Of a stretch of DNA of 64,000 nucleotides, positions 8,393 through 19,221 are shown piece after piece. The position numbers and the translations under genes are program-made. Below the pieces are notes generated by a model. It saw only the letters and a program-made list of their open reading frames with translations, was not told where the DNA came from and did no database searches. The stretch is taken from positions 62,001 to 126,000 of the forward strand of contig NZ_JADEWI010000004.1 of assembly GCF_015207705.1 (NCBI RefSeq), written 5' to 3'. The stretch comes from Nostoc sp. LEGE 06077 (GTDB lineage: Bacteria; Cyanobacteriota; Cyanobacteriia; Cyanobacteriales; Nostocaceae). Numbering within the stretch: position 1 is the stretch's first letter; every line of letters starts with the position of its first letter.

Positions 8393-9616
8393 ATGACCTA
8401 CCTGGAACTAATGGTATCAAATAACATAATTAATGAATTTAGAACTTGCACTCAGCTGCAATACAATGGTCAACTGGATATTAAAAGTGTCAAAGGACAA
8501 AAGTGGTCTTTTTATTATCGTCTAGGGCGGATAGTGTGGGCAACAGGAGGCACTCATCCTTTTCGGCGCTGGCGCAGATATATGACACAATATTGTCCGC
8601 AAATTGATATTGAGAAAATCCAGTTTCGCCAGCAAGATTTCGTAGCTTCTTACTGGGATTATCGCCTGTTAGAAATTTTATACAAACGGCAAAAGATTCA
8701 GAGAGAGCAAATTCAAGGGATTGTCGAAAGTACAATCACTGAATTGTTGTTTGACCTAGCCCAGCATACAGATTTTGTTACTTTCAGTTGCGATCGCAAC
8801 CAAAACATAATTTTAGAAACACCAATGAGTTTCACCAGTGCAGATTTATCTGTCAAACACATGCAAGACTCGTGGAAAAGTTGGTCAGAAGCAGGCTTGA
8901 CTAACTTTTCTCCCGACTTAGCACCAGTTCTCCGCCGGCCAGAACAACTCCAGCAACATGTCAGTCCATCTGTTTACAAAAACTTTGTCAGTTTGATCAA
9001 TGGTAAACAAACACTGCGGGATTTAGCCGCAACAATGAAGCAGAATGTTTTACCTGTAACTCGCTCATTGCTTCCATACATCCTTAAAGGCATCATTGAA
9101 TTAATCGAAGTGCCAGACCTACCTTTGCTATGTACTGAAGTTAATAATGAATCTAATTCCACGCAACCAAAAAACGCTTATATTCCATTAGTAGCCTGCG
9201 TAGATGATAGTCCCCAAGTCTGTAAAATGCTAGAAGAGATTGTTACTTCTCATGGGTTAAGATTCATTAAAATTCAAGACCCAATACAAGCACTCCCAAT
9301 TTTAATTCAAAATAAACCAGATCTGATTTTTTTAGATTTAATTATGCCAGTCGCTAGTGGTTATGAAATCTGTACTCAGCTGCGACGAGTCTCTACTTTT
9401 GCGAATACACCCGTAGTCATCTTAACGGGCAATGATGGTTTATTAGATAGAGTCCGTGCTAAGGTTGTTGGTTCTACAGATTTTTTGACTAAACCTGTAG
9501 CTGCCGATAAAGTTATGAGCGTGATCCGGAAATATCTGCAAGTCCAAACTCCCACGAAAGTTACACCATCTAAAACGCAGAGTACATCTAGTTTAGAGAT
9601 ATCTTTAGGACATTAG
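8393..9616 (+). CDS. pixG: PatA/PixG-type response regulator (PATAN domain + receiver)
   Basis: 407 residues. The N-terminal 250 residues are a PATAN/DUF4388-type domain (FYYRLGRIVWATGGTHPFRRWRR is its hallmark), as in PatA and PixG. A CheY-like receiver follows at about 265-385 with the acidic pair in CVDDSP, phosphoacceptor Asp in LIFLDLIMP, the Thr of VILTGND and the Lys of LTKPV, so all active residues are present. First gene of a five-gene chemotaxis-type cluster (pixG-H-I-J-L order). In phototaxis systems this protein is thought to connect signalling to type IV pilus motors. The ATG at 8411 (MVSNNIIN) is an alternative start. A 299-bp gap separates it from pixH. Confidence 0.85.
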   Translation: MTYLELMVSNNIINEFRTCTQLQYNGQLDIKSVKGQKWSFYYRLGRIVWATGGTHPFRRWRRYMTQYCPQIDIEKIQFRQQDFVASYWDYRLLEILYKRQKIQREQIQGIVESTITELLFDLAQHTDFVTFSCDRNQNIILETPMSFTSADLSVKHMQDSWKSWSEAGLTNFSPDLAPVLRRPEQLQQHVSPSVYKNFVSLINGKQTLRDLAATMKQNVLPVTRSLLPYILKGIIELIEVPDLPLLCTEVNNESNSTQPKNAYIPLVACVDDSPQVCKMLEEIVTSHGLRFIKIQDPIQALPILIQNKPDLIFLDLIMPVASGYEICTQLRRVSTFANTPVVILTGNDGLLDRVRAKVVGSTDFLTKPVAADKVMSVIRKYLQVQTPTKVTPSKTQSTSSLEISLGH

Positions 9617-9915
9617 TTATCTACTACAGATAGTTAGTAACAACAGACATGAATAGATATTTATCTGGCTTAATCTAATAGTTTGAGCAAACAAATTTTA
9701 CTGGCTTTAAACTATGCCACTTTATCTATGTTCGAGAAAATGTTACATTTTTGTACCAACTTTTTTACAAAAAAAATCTAAAAGTAAGTGTTTTTTCTAT
9801 AACATTTACCCCAATAATCAACCAGAATTGAATCAAGAAAAAACTCGGATTTATTTATGACTGTAGATTTAGAGTTTTTGTTTCTATTTGTAAGTAAATT
9901 TAGCAGGAAATTTCT

Positions 9916-10278
9916 ATGAATACTGTTTTAGTTGTTGAAGATGGTTTGACAGATATGGAAATACTCAGTCGTTATCTGCAACAAGCTGGCTATTCTGTCA
10001 TTAGTGCAATAAGTAGTGAAGAAGCCCAAGTTAAGATCCAAGGAAATAAGCCAGATGTAATATTTCTAGATGTAATTTTGCCCGGAAAAAGTGGATTTGA
10101 AATTTGTCGGGAACTAAAAGCTAATCCCGAAACTAGTAAAATACCTGTGGTTTTTTGTTCAACTAAAAATAGTGATGTGGATAAAATGTGGGGAAATATG
10201 TTAGGAGCGGATGGTTATTTATCCAAGCCTATTAATAAAGAAGAATTAGTGAAAACCCTGAAGCAACTACTACATTGA
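9916..10278 (+). CDS. pixH: CheY-like single-domain response regulator
   Basis: 120 residues, one receiver domain. The conserved set is present: acidic residues in VVEDG, phosphoacceptor in VIFLDVILPGKSG, Ser in VVFCSTKN and Lys in LSKPINKEE. The acidic pair reads E-D rather than D-D, which still supports Mg binding. It is the second gene of the phototaxis cluster and is expected to accept phosphate from the CheA-like kinase PixL. The AGCAGGAAAT sequence just before the ATG serves as ribosome site. The AT-rich upstream gap may hold its own promoter, but none is clearly visible. Confidence 0.88.
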   Translation: MNTVLVVEDGLTDMEILSRYLQQAGYSVISAISSEEAQVKIQGNKPDVIFLDVILPGKSGFEICRELKANPETSKIPVVFCSTKNSDVDKMWGNMLGADGYLSKPINKEELVKTLKQLLH

Positions 10279-10356
10279 AGTTGTTCACATTTGTATTTCA
10301 AATTAATGCCCTATTTGCAATACACATCTTATCAAAAATTAAAGGATTAATTAACT

Positions 10357-10830
10357 TTGGAAAACCAGGAAAAATTTTTAAGCTTTACTTTAGGTAGCAG
10401 TGATCAGGCAGTAATTTCATTACAGTATATTACAGAAGTTTTACAAGTGTCATTGGGAGATATCTGTGGTGTACCTCAAATGCCTAGTTGTGTTTTAGGT
10501 ATATATAATTGGCGGGGTGAAATGCTGTGGTTAGTTGATTTAGAAGAGATGCTAGGTTATCCCTCACTTTTACAAGGGATTAATTTTCTCTCCAAAATGA
10601 TGGCTATTATTTTAGAAGTGGATGGGAAGAATCTCGGATTTTTAGTACGAAATATGATGGATATTGAGTGGCTAGAAACTCAGCAAATGAAGCTGCCATC
10701 TACTGATTTTTTCTCGCCCAAAATTTCGGCTTTTCTCCAAGGTTACTTTATTAATGCTATGGAAGAAATGGTACTTAGCTTAGATGCAGTAGCGATTATT
10801 AAATCTCCTATGTGGTTGAGCCAAAATTGA
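10357..10830 (+). CDS. pixI: CheW-like coupling protein
   Basis: 157 residues of a CheW domain, starting at a TTG codon. AAAGGA lies about 10 nt upstream, and the domain begins within a few residues (KFLSFTLGS), while the next ATG would remove the first strands. Typical CheW signatures are VPQMPSCVLGIYNWRGEMLWLVDL and the final hydrophobic strand. It should bridge the photoreceptor PixJ and the kinase PixL in a cytoplasmic array. It sits 78 bp after pixH and 76 bp before pixJ, consistent with one transcript. Confidence 0.88.
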   Translation: MENQEKFLSFTLGSSDQAVISLQYITEVLQVSLGDICGVPQMPSCVLGIYNWRGEMLWLVDLEEMLGYPSLLQGINFLSKMMAIILEVDGKNLGFLVRNMMDIEWLETQQMKLPSTDFFSPKISAFLQGYFINAMEEMVLSLDAVAIIKSPMWLSQN

Positions 10831-10906
10831 AATCAAAATGTGAATATTTGCCGTAAGTAAAAGCTGAAAAATCAATATTTTAATAACGTAATGGAGGTAT
10901 TTTGAA

Positions 10907-13900
10907 ATGACAATTGCATATCATAACAGTAAAGAAGGGCATGAACACGTAATCACTGAAGTAGAAGTAAGCGAAAATCAATCTGTCAGCCAGATAACTA
11001 CAAATATTTCTCATACTGAATTAGCTACAGTCAATACAGTGGCTCAAGAATTTAAACTGTGGCGACAGCAGTTACAAGCCATGACATCTGTGATGCGTCA
11101 AGCTAAAGATATAGATACATTGCTGAAGGTGACTGTAAATCAAGTTAGAGAAAAAATTACTTGCGATCGCGCCTTAATTTATCAGTTTACTTCCATAGAT
11201 TCTGGTACGGTCTTAGCAGAGTCAAGAATACTAGGTTGGACACCTGTATTAGGTGAAAATCTACCAGGAATGCTGTTTGGTTTGTATAACAATCAAGATT
11301 ATTTAGAATCTGTAGTAATTGACGACATTGAGCAAATTCAAGTTACACCTTATCAAAAACAATTACTGGATAAATATCAAATCAAAGCGAGTTTAAGTTT
11401 ACCCATCGTGATTGAAGGTAAAGTCTGGGGATTACTCACTGTTAATACTTGTTCTTATACCAGACAGTGGCAAGAAACAGAAATTACCTTTTTGTCTCAA
11501 GTTACTACAGAATTAGCTTACAAATTTCAGAGCTTTGAATTCCACAGAGAATTAGAAATTAGAACCCAGTCTAAAAAATCAGTAGCTAAAGTCATTGAGA
11601 AGATTATTCAAATATCTGATATTGACAAGATTTTTCAAACAACAACTCAGGAAATCCGGCAATTATTACGATGCGATCGCGTTGCTGTTTATCGTTTTAA
11701 TCCTGATTGGAGTGGCGAATTTGTTGCCGAATCAGTTGGTCATGGTTGGGTAAAGCTAGTCGGCCCAGGGATTAAAACTGTTTGGGAAGATACACATTTA
11801 CAAGAAACCCAAGGTGGACGTTACCGCCATCATGAAAGCTTTGTGGTTGATGATATTTATCAGGCAGGCCATTTTCAGTGCCATGTGGAAGTTTTAGAGC
11901 AATTTGAAGTTAAAGCTTATGTGATAGTACCCGTATTTGCTGGAGAAAAATTGTGGGGTTTGTTAGCAGCTTATCAAAATTCTGGCACCCGCAATTGGCA
12001 AGATTGGGAAGCTAGTTTCTTAGGGCAAATAGGTTTGCAATTTGGCATAGCGATCGCCCATGCAGAGTATCTCGGACAAATGCAAGTACAATCTCGACAA
12101 TTAGTCCAGATTGCGGAACAAGAAAAAACCTTAACTAAGATAGTCAACCGCATCCGCCAATCTCAAGATGTGGAAAGTGTTTTTAGAACAACTACCCAAG
12201 AAGTCAGGCTCTCCTTAAGATGCGATCGCGTTGCTGTTTATCGTTTCAATTCTGACTGGGGTGGTGAGTTTGTTGCTGAGTCAGTAGGTAGCAATTGGGT
12301 AAAATTGGTAGGGCCAAATATCAACACTGTCCTAGATGATACTTATCTGCAAGAAACTCAAGGGGGTCGATATATCAGAGGTGAAAATTTTGTAGTTAAT
12401 GATATCTACAAAATCGGTCTAGCCCCCTGTCACATCGAAATTTTAGAACAATTTGAAGCCAGAGCTTATATTATTGTTCCCATCTTTTTTGGTGAACAAT
12501 TGTGGGGTTTATTGGCAGCATATCAAAACTCTAGCAGCCGTGAATGGCACCCGTGGGAAGTTAACTTTTTAAATCAGATTGCCTTGCAATTTAGTGTGGC
12601 AAAATCGCAAATAGACTATTTAGAACAAGTGCGAGTTAAAACCGAAAAATTAACTCAGATTGCTGAACAAGAAAAAGCCTTTACGAAGATAGTTAACCGG
12701 ATTAGACAATCATTAGACGTAGATGAAATCTTCAAAATTACTACTCAAGAAGTACGGCAATTATTACGATGCGATCGCATCGCTGTGTATCGCTTAAACT
12801 CTGACTGGAGTGGTGAGTTTATTGCTGAGTCAGTTGGTCATAATTGGGTCAAACTGGTAGGCATAGATATCAAAACAGTCTGGGAAGATACCCATCTCCA
12901 AGAAACTCAAGGGGGACGATACGCCAAAGGTGAAAACTTTGTTGTAAATGACATTTATCAAGTAGGTCATTCTCCTTGCCATCTCGAAATTTTAGAGCAA
13001 TTTGAAGCTAAAGCTTATGTAATTGTGCCAATCTTCTTTGGAGAAACATTGTGGGGCTTATTAGCAGCTTATCAAAATTCTGCCTCTCGTGATTGGGAAG
13101 AATCACAAGTCAGCTTGTTAGCCCGGATTGGTGATCAATTAGGACTAGCATTACAACAAACAGAACATTTACATCAACTACAGGCGCAGTCAGCACAACT
13201 AGCAGAAGCAGCCGAAAGAGAAAAAGCCGCCAAGGAATTACTGCAACAAAGATCTATTCAACTGTTAATGGCACTCCGGCCTGCTTTAGACGGTGATTTA
13301 ACAGTCCGTGCGCCCATTACAGAAGATGAACTCGGCACGATTGCCGATGCTTACAATAATACTCTGCAAGCACTGCGGCAAATTGTAACTCAGGTGCAAG
13401 CAGCTGCCCAAAAAGTAGTGCAAACTTCTGCCAGTAGCAATGCTTCTCTTGCTGGACTGAACAATTTAGCACAACAACAATCTGAAGAAATTACCTCTGC
13501 TTTGGGTGATATTCAACAAATGGTAGATTCTACCCAAGCTGTGGTGGCTAACGCTGAATTAGTGCAAGTAGCAGTACAAAAAGCCAATCAAACAGTAGAA
13601 TCAGGCGATACAGCCATGAATCTAACTGTCAAAGCTATTGAAGCAATTCGAGAAACTGTTGCCCAAACTAGCAAGAAGATTAAGCGCCTGAGTGAATCTT
13701 CGCAAAAAATCTCGAAAGTAGTCAATTTAATTAGTAATTTTGCTACCCAAACCAACGTTTTAGCACTGAATGCAGCCATTGAAGCCACCCGTGCAGGTGA
13801 GTATGGCAAAGGCTTTGCAGTTGTAGCTGATGAAGTACGTTCTTTATCTCGTCAATCAGCAGCAGCAACTATTGAAATTGAAAAATTAGTTCAAGAAATT

Positions 13901-14227
13901 CAAGCAGAGACTGGAGAAGTTGCTGTAGCAATGGAAACAGGTATTCAGCAAGTTGTAGAAGGAACAAATTTAGTTAGCGAAACCCGCCAAAACTTGAACG
14001 CTATTGTTTCGGTAACTGCTGAAATTAGCCAATTAATTCAACAAATTACCGCAGCTACTCAAACACAAATGGGTCAGTCGAAAACTGTGACTACATCAAT
14101 GCAAGATGTCGCAGAAATTGCTAACAAAACCTTTGCTGAATCTCAAGAAATCGCGGCTATTTTCCAAGATTTATTAGGGATGGCACAAGAACTATTAACA
14201 ACTGCAAGTAAGTTCAAAGTTCATTAA
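10907..14227 (+). CDS. pixJ: Cyanobacteriochrome phototaxis receptor, 4 GAF + HAMP + MCP signalling domain
   Basis: 1106 residues, preceded by GGAGGT. GAF1 (about 70-210) lacks the chromophore Cys. GAF2, GAF3 and GAF4 (about 240-390, 420-570, 600-745) are cyanobacteriochrome type, each with the Cys-His pair before (E/V)LEQF: Cys325, Cys508 and Cys691, spaced exactly 183 residues apart. Each also has the W/L-(E/D)[11 protein letters not shown] segment typical of AnPixJ-like red/green sensors; none has a DxCF second cysteine. A HAMP-like linker (about 775-830) and a methyl-accepting signalling domain follow, with hairpin tip [20 protein letters not shown]. No transmembrane helix is seen, so it is probably a cytoplasmic array receptor. 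Bilin attachment and colours are inference. Confidence 0.9.
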   Translation: MTIAYHNSKEGHEHVITEVEVSENQSVSQITTNISHTELATVNTVAQEFKLWRQQLQAMTSVMRQAKDIDTLLKVTVNQVREKITCDRALIYQFTSIDSGTVLAESRILGWTPVLGENLPGMLFGLYNNQDYLESVVIDDIEQIQVTPYQKQLLDKYQIKASLSLPIVIEGKVWGLLTVNTCSYTRQWQETEITFLSQVTTELAYKFQSFEFHRELEIRTQSKKSVAKVIEKIIQISDIDKIFQTTTQEIRQLLRCDRVAVYRFNPDWSGEFVAESVGHGWVKLVGPGIKTVWEDTHLQETQGGRYRHHESFVVDDIYQAGHFQCHVEVLEQFEVKAYVIVPVFAGEKLWGLLAAYQNSGTRNWQDWEASFLGQIGLQFGIAIAHAEYLGQMQVQSRQLVQIAEQEKTLTKIVNRIRQSQDVESVFRTTTQEVRLSLRCDRVAVYRFNSDWGGEFVAESVGSNWVKLVGPNINTVLDDTYLQETQGGRYIRGENFVVNDIYKIGLAPCHIEILEQFEARAYIIVPIFFGEQLWGLLAAYQNSSSREWHPWEVNFLNQIALQFSVAKSQIDYLEQVRVKTEKLTQIAEQEKAFTKIVNRIRQSLDVDEIFKITTQEVRQLLRCDRIAVYRLNSDWSGEFIAESVGHNWVKLVGIDIKTVWEDTHLQETQGGRYAKGENFVVNDIYQVGHSPCHLEILEQFEAKAYVIVPIFFGETLWGLLAAYQNSASRDWEESQVSLLARIGDQLGLALQQTEHLHQLQAQSAQLAEAAEREKAAKELLQQRSIQLLMALRPALDGDLTVRAPITEDELGTIADAYNNTLQALRQIVTQVQAAAQKVVQTSASSNASLAGLNNLAQQQSEEITSALGDIQQMVDSTQAVVANAELVQVAVQKANQTVESGDTAMNLTVKAIEAIRETVAQTSKKIKRLSESSQKISKVVNLISNFATQTNVLALNAAIEATRAGEYGKGFAVVADEVRSLSRQSAAATIEIEKLVQEIQAETGEVAVAMETGIQQVVEGTNLVSETRQNLNAIVSVTAEISQLIQQITAATQTQMGQSKTVTTSMQDVAEIANKTFAESQEIAAIFQDLLGMAQELLTTASKFKVH

Positions 14228-14323
14228 GTCAAAGAGAGTAGGAAGAAGGAGCCAATTACTTAGTCTCCTTTTTCCTTCACCTCTAGCCTCTAGCCTCTAG
14301 TTCCTAAAATTCATTTCCCAATT

Positions 14324-17300
14324 ATGATTACAGATGCTGAAATCCGTGAACAAGGTTATATCTATTTCTTAGCAGAAGCCCCAGAACTGTTACAAACCAT
14401 TGAACAAGAACTGTTGGGTTTTGCAGAAGACGAAGATAATAGAAAGAATAAAGTTCATACTTTAATGCGGGCTACTCATACACTCAAGGGCGGCGCTGCT
14501 AATGTTGGACTAGAAGCAATTCAAATAATTGCTCACTCTCTAGAAGATGTATTTAAAGCTTTATATAATCCAGAAATAGTTATTGATGCTGATTTACATA
14601 CCCTCTTAATTAAATCTTACGAGTGTTTGCGTCTAGCTTTAACCGCAGAATTAACCAGCAGTGCAGTTAATGTGGAAGAAATTATTGCCCGCGCAACTAC
14701 TATTTTTGCACAGTTACAAGAAAAACTCGGTGATGATTTTGGTGCGGATAATTATATTCCCACTTCTCAAGAATTAGGATTTGATGTTGTTCGGTCAATT
14801 TTTGAACTGGGAGTTCAACAACACATCGAAAGTATTGCTGCAATTATTCAGCATCCTCCTGATGATGATGAATTGAGAGATTTTTTGAACTCCCAAGCAG
14901 AAGTATTTCTGGGACTAGCACAATCTTTAGATTTACTTGGATTAGGAGAACTCGCAGAAAAAATTATAGCTGCTTTGCAAGTAAGCCCTGCTCAAGTTCA
15001 GCAAATTGCCGAACTGGCACTACAAGATTTACAAGCGTTACAAACAGCAGTATTCTCAGGCGATCGCACTTGTGTTGGTATCATCTCTTCAGCTTGGCAA
15101 AATCTCACACACGTAGTCAATCAAGAACCGTTATCTCAAGACGTTCAAGATAATTCACCTGCTTGTAATTTACTCAAAAGTGCGACAGAATTTTACCAAT
15201 TTTTAACTATATCGGAAAATCACAATCATGAACGGGTTAAGCCTACAACGGCTAAGTTATACCTTAAGCTCATTCAATATATTTTAGGTTGGTTTGATTC
15301 CCAGAAACAAATACCTAAACAAGAGCTTAATTTATCTCTATTAATTCCCAAATTAGATATAGACAATCAAATAAATTATATTAAAGATTGGTCAACAGAA
15401 TTTTTATCTTTCGTGCAGAATCCCGAAGATAGTTATAGTCTTTGTGTTTATCGCCAAGGGATTGTTTTAATTGTCCTTCTGGCAGTTACTAAATTTGAGT
15501 ACGCCAATGAGCCGGGTGATAGCTACATTCTTTTAACCCAGAGCTTGCAAAAACAAATCCTGACATTAGCCAAAGAATATAAAAATTATCCGCCTGTAAA
15601 TAGCCAAGAAAAAAATTGGCTAGAGCATCCTAAATTACAAAGTCTTTTAGCTCTCAACGAAACATTAAATTCTGATTTTCCAGAAACAGATAACTTATTA
15701 GAATCAATCTGGGGGGTGGAAGCAGAAGCTGGACTTTTACAAGATAATCATAATATTGATAAATTATCTGGTGAAGAACAGCAAGTTTTAGAGCCAGTTA
15801 TTGAAGCTACTAGTAATACTCATGAGCAGTTAGCAGATAAAAGCCATCAATTTATCAAAAATCAAAACTTACGTCAGACTTCATTTGTACGTGTAGATGT
15901 TGAAGGATTACGCAACCTCAATTATCTAGCAGGAGAACTACTGATTCACCAAAAGAAACGTACTCTCCAGGATACACAACTGCAAGATGTGATTGAGCAA
16001 CTATTCCGGCAGATAAATACTCATCAAATGGTATTAAATCATTTAAGAGATTTGCCATTAAATTTGCCAATTTTTACTAATCAATCACCACAAAATTTTG
16101 CCGCAGTGAAATTTGACTCACTGGAAATGGATGTATATACAGAATTTAACTTAGCACTACACGCAGCGATAGAAGAAACTCTACAACTACAAGAAACTAC
16201 AGAATCTCTGGATTTAATTATCAAACAAGCTACTCAAGTAAGCGATAAAAAACAAAATTTAGTTTTCACTATTCTTGATAACTTGTTAGAAGCTAGGATG
16301 TTACCTTTAGGCGATATCTTGAATCGTTTTCCTTTAATGGTGAAAAAATTAGCTAACATTTATCATAAAAATGTCAAGTTACAACTTAATGGTACAGAGG
16401 TACTGGTAGATAAAGCGATCGCCGAAAAACTTTATGAGCCATTATTACACTTAGTGCGTAATGCTTTTGATCACGGGATTGAACCTCCACAAGTACGTCA
16501 AGAACGCGGTAAACCAGAACAAGGTTTAATTACAATCCGGGCATATCATCAAAGTAGCCAAACTATTATTGAGGTGCAAGACGATGGACAAGGATTAAAT
16601 CTGGAAAGCATTCGTCAAAAAGCAATTGAGATGAATCTTGTTGTATCTAATGAACATGAACCAGAATTATTAGATTTGATGTTTGCACCAGGATTATCCA
16701 CTGCTGAACAGGTAAGTAATATTTCGGGACGCGGTATGGGGTTGGATATTGTGCGTTCTCAAATGGAAGCGCTTCATGGTTCAATTTCTGTCCGAACTTT
16801 GCCGCAACAAGGCACAAAATTCACACTCAAATTACCTTTTTCTATGACTACTGACCAATTGATGCTAGTTCAGGTGGGGGGCGTTATTTATGCATTATTG
16901 TTAGACAATGTGGAAAAAATCTTAATTCCTTCTCCGCAACAAATTAAGCACCTAGAAGGTAAAAAAGTTTTACACTGGAATACAGACCAGGATGAGAGTT
17001 TAATTAGTTTATATCAGCTTTCTGAGTTGATGCCTTATAACTGTTCTGCTGTTAAGAGTAATAGCCTCAATCATACACAAACCACTCTTGACACAAGATT
17101 TATAAATAATCCTGTATTAATAATTAGGCGTAATCAGAGTGTTTTTGGGTTAGAAGTTGACCAAATAATTGGTGAACAAGAATTAGTCATTAGACCATTA
17201 GGAAATGCGATCGCGCCACCAAAATATGTTTACGGTTGTAGTACTTCTGCTAATGGTAATCTAATTTTAGTCATCGATGGCTCTCTGCTATCAGAGTCTA

Positions 17301-17869
17301 TCAATATTCCAGCCACACCTGAACTTACCACAATACCAATAGTTTCTTATAGTCAACCCGCGTTACAAACAGCAGACGATTTACCTATCTCTCTACCCTT
17401 AGATACTAAAGAAATAATATTTTCTCAGCAGGTAGAAACTAATTCTCAAGCACCAAAGGTAGTTTTGATAGTAGATGATGCGATTAGTTTGCGACAAACC
17501 CTCTCTCTGACACTACAACGAGATGGTTATCAAGTAATTCAAGCACAAAATGGTGTGGAAGCTCTAGAGCAGCTACAAAAATATTCAGATATTCAAGTGA
17601 TTATTTCTGATTTGGAAATGCCACACATGAATGGATTTGAATTGTTGAATAATATTAAACAATTCCCGAATATTGCCAAAATCCCCGTAGTAATTTTATC
17701 TTCTCGGAGCGCCGAAAAACATCGTCAACTTGCTCAAGAACTTGGTGCTAAAGCTTACCTAACTAAGCCTTATCTAGAGCATGAATTTCTCTCTACGATT
17801 TCGTCTTTAATTAAGAAAACAGACGCTGCAACTAATGTGGTCATGGAGTTAACTTATGAAGCTGTTTGA
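14324..17869 (+). CDS. pixL: CheA-like hybrid histidine kinase with C-terminal receiver
   Basis: 1181 residues. The N-terminal Hpt domain has phosphorylatable His52 in ATHTLKGGAANVG. A long variable middle follows, then the CheA dimerisation and ATP-binding core with LVRNAFDHGIEPP (N box), QDDGQGLN (G1) and GRGMGLDIVR (G2). A CheW-like regulatory domain follows, and a receiver closes the protein (LIVDDAISLRQTL, VIISDLEMPHMNG, LTKPY). This is the PixL/hybrid CheA layout, last in the phototaxis cluster, expected to phosphorylate PixG and PixH under control of PixJ through PixI. It is followed by a heptamer-repeat region at 17936-18003. Confidence 0.9.
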   Translation: MITDAEIREQGYIYFLAEAPELLQTIEQELLGFAEDEDNRKNKVHTLMRATHTLKGGAANVGLEAIQIIAHSLEDVFKALYNPEIVIDADLHTLLIKSYECLRLALTAELTSSAVNVEEIIARATTIFAQLQEKLGDDFGADNYIPTSQELGFDVVRSIFELGVQQHIESIAAIIQHPPDDDELRDFLNSQAEVFLGLAQSLDLLGLGELAEKIIAALQVSPAQVQQIAELALQDLQALQTAVFSGDRTCVGIISSAWQNLTHVVNQEPLSQDVQDNSPACNLLKSATEFYQFLTISENHNHERVKPTTAKLYLKLIQYILGWFDSQKQIPKQELNLSLLIPKLDIDNQINYIKDWSTEFLSFVQNPEDSYSLCVYRQGIVLIVLLAVTKFEYANEPGDSYILLTQSLQKQILTLAKEYKNYPPVNSQEKNWLEHPKLQSLLALNETLNSDFPETDNLLESIWGVEAEAGLLQDNHNIDKLSGEEQQVLEPVIEATSNTHEQLADKSHQFIKNQNLRQTSFVRVDVEGLRNLNYLAGELLIHQKKRTLQDTQLQDVIEQLFRQINTHQMVLNHLRDLPLNLPIFTNQSPQNFAAVKFDSLEMDVYTEFNLALHAAIEETLQLQETTESLDLIIKQATQVSDKKQNLVFTILDNLLEARMLPLGDILNRFPLMVKKLANIYHKNVKLQLNGTEVLVDKAIAEKLYEPLLHLVRNAFDHGIEPPQVRQERGKPEQGLITIRAYHQSSQTIIEVQDDGQGLNLESIRQKAIEMNLVVSNEHEPELLDLMFAPGLSTAEQVSNISGRGMGLDIVRSQMEALHGSISVRTLPQQGTKFTLKLPFSMTTDQLMLVQVGGVIYALLLDNVEKILIPSPQQIKHLEGKKVLHWNTDQDESLISLYQLSELMPYNCSAVKSNSLNHTQTTLDTRFINNPVLIIRRNQSVFGLEVDQIIGEQELVIRPLGNAIAPPKYVYGCSTSANGNLILVIDGSLLSESINIPATPELTTIPIVSYSQPALQTADDLPISLPLDTKEIIFSQQVETNSQAPKVVLIVDDAISLRQTLSLTLQRDGYQVIQAQNGVEALEQLQKYSDIQVIISDLEMPHMNGFELLNNIKQFPNIAKIPVVILSSRSAEKHRQLAQELGAKAYLTKPYLEHEFLSTISSLIKKTDAATNVVMELTYEAV

Positions 17870-17935
17870 CCAATGAACTATAGAAATAATTTAGAGGACT
17901 TACGCAATTGTCATATTTTTGTCGTTGAGGCTGTC

Positions 17936-18003
17936 AACAGTCAATGGTCAATAGTCTAAAAAAACCTTGATTTTTGACCATTGACCATTGACTATTGACT
18001 CTT
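17936..18003. repeat. TGACTAT/TGACCAT heptamer repeat with self-complementary halves
   Basis: Directly repeated 7-mers (TGACCAT, TGACCAT, TGACTAT, TGACT) face their complement (AGTCAATGGTCAATAGTC) across a TAAAAAAACC spacer. The region can therefore fold into a hairpin between the convergent pixL and potB genes. It belongs to the short tandemly repeated sequences typical of Nostocales. The same 7-mer family recurs near 37,585, 44,160 and 48,726. Confidence 0.7.
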
Positions 18004-18149
18004 GTACCAGAAAATAGGCGTGCCAGTTCCGTAAGTCCTGAATTAATTTCTCTGTTAATATATTCTCAGATCGGTTGAGTTTCTGGTAGCTTGAGTTGAA
18101 GCAATATTCATAGCTTTGTAAATCTGAGTTTAATGTCTATAGATTTAGT

Positions 18150-19052
18150 TTATCGACTGGGTGTTGCTTCACCAAATTTAATTAAAAAGGCGATCGCTAC
18201 ACTCACCGCTAAAATTAATGTCATACTTAGTGCAGAACCAAAACCCCAATTTTGGGTAACTCCAAGGAATTGGTTGTAAACTAACCGCGCCGCTGTCATA
18301 CTCGAAGACCCACCCAAGAGTTCGGGGTCAATGAAATCTCCTAATCCTGTAATAAAGACTAGGATTGAACCAGCCGTTATTCCTGGGGAAACTTGGGGTG
18401 CGGTTACTTTCCAAAAAGTCTGCATAGGATTTGCACCTAAATCAGCAGCAGCTTCTAGCAAGCGCTTATCTAATTTTTCTAGAGAAGCATATAAAATTAA
18501 CACCATATAAGGTAATAAGCTGTAACTCATGCCAATGAATACAGCAGGAATGCTGTAAAGTAAGTCTAAAGTTGGTAAGCCTAAATTACTCAGAATATTA
18601 TTTAATAACCCAGTTCGACGGAGAATTGTAATCCAAGCGTAAGAACGGAGTAAAGAGGAAGTCCACAAAGGTAAAACAAAAGCTAATAATAGTAAATTAC
18701 GCCATTTTTTGGGTGCAATTTGTGCTAACCAATAAGCAACAGGAAAACCGAATATTAAACAGATTATAGTTGTCCCCAATGCCAACCAGAGCGATCGCAC
18801 AATCACATGCAAATAAAGCGAGTCGAATATCCGAATATAATTCTCTAAGCTACTGGGATTTACTAAATCCCCCGGTCTAATATGGGGAACTAAACTTAGC
18901 TGGAAAATTATCAATGCTGGTAGTACTAGTAATAATAGTAACCAAATACCTGCTGGGGCTAGTAATAATAAGGGTTGCAGAAAGTTAAATGTAGGACGAT
19001 GCAATTTTTCAACACTGGGAATCTCATCGGGATGATTTATTGAAGAAGACAT
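18150..19052 (-). CDS. potB: Polyamine ABC transporter permease PotB-like
   Basis: 300 residues with about six transmembrane helices. The EAA loop, where the ATPase docks, is visible as LEAAADLGANPMQTFWKVTAPQVSPG. It belongs to the spermidine/putrescine permease group by context: potA and potD lie just upstream on the same strand. It is the last gene of the set; the strand then meets the convergent pixL, so the partner permease potC is not here. The gap to potD is 169 bp and includes TTTTGACTTTTGACTTT-type repeats, so the operon may be partly uncoupled. Confidence 0.85.
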   Translation of the reverse strand: MSSSINHPDEIPSVEKLHRPTFNFLQPLLLLAPAGIWLLLLLVLPALIIFQLSLVPHIRPGDLVNPSSLENYIRIFDSLYLHVIVRSLWLALGTTIICLIFGFPVAYWLAQIAPKKWRNLLLLAFVLPLWTSSLLRSYAWITILRRTGLLNNILSNLGLPTLDLLYSIPAVFIGMSYSLLPYMVLILYASLEKLDKRLLEAAADLGANPMQTFWKVTAPQVSPGITAGSILVFITGLGDFIDPELLGGSSSMTAARLVYNQFLGVTQNWGFGSALSMTLILAVSVAIAFLIKFGEATPSR

Positions 19053-19221
19053 ATTGCTTATCGATAGAAGTTTAGTTTAAAGTTTTACTTGGGAAACTTA
19101 TTAGTACAGGTCGGTGTAAATCAACAGACCATGTGGAATTGCTAAAAGGCTTGTGGTATTAATATTCTTTGTTTTGACTTTTGACTTTTATCTTGTTGTA
19201 CTAGTCTCTTGTTCATTAGTC

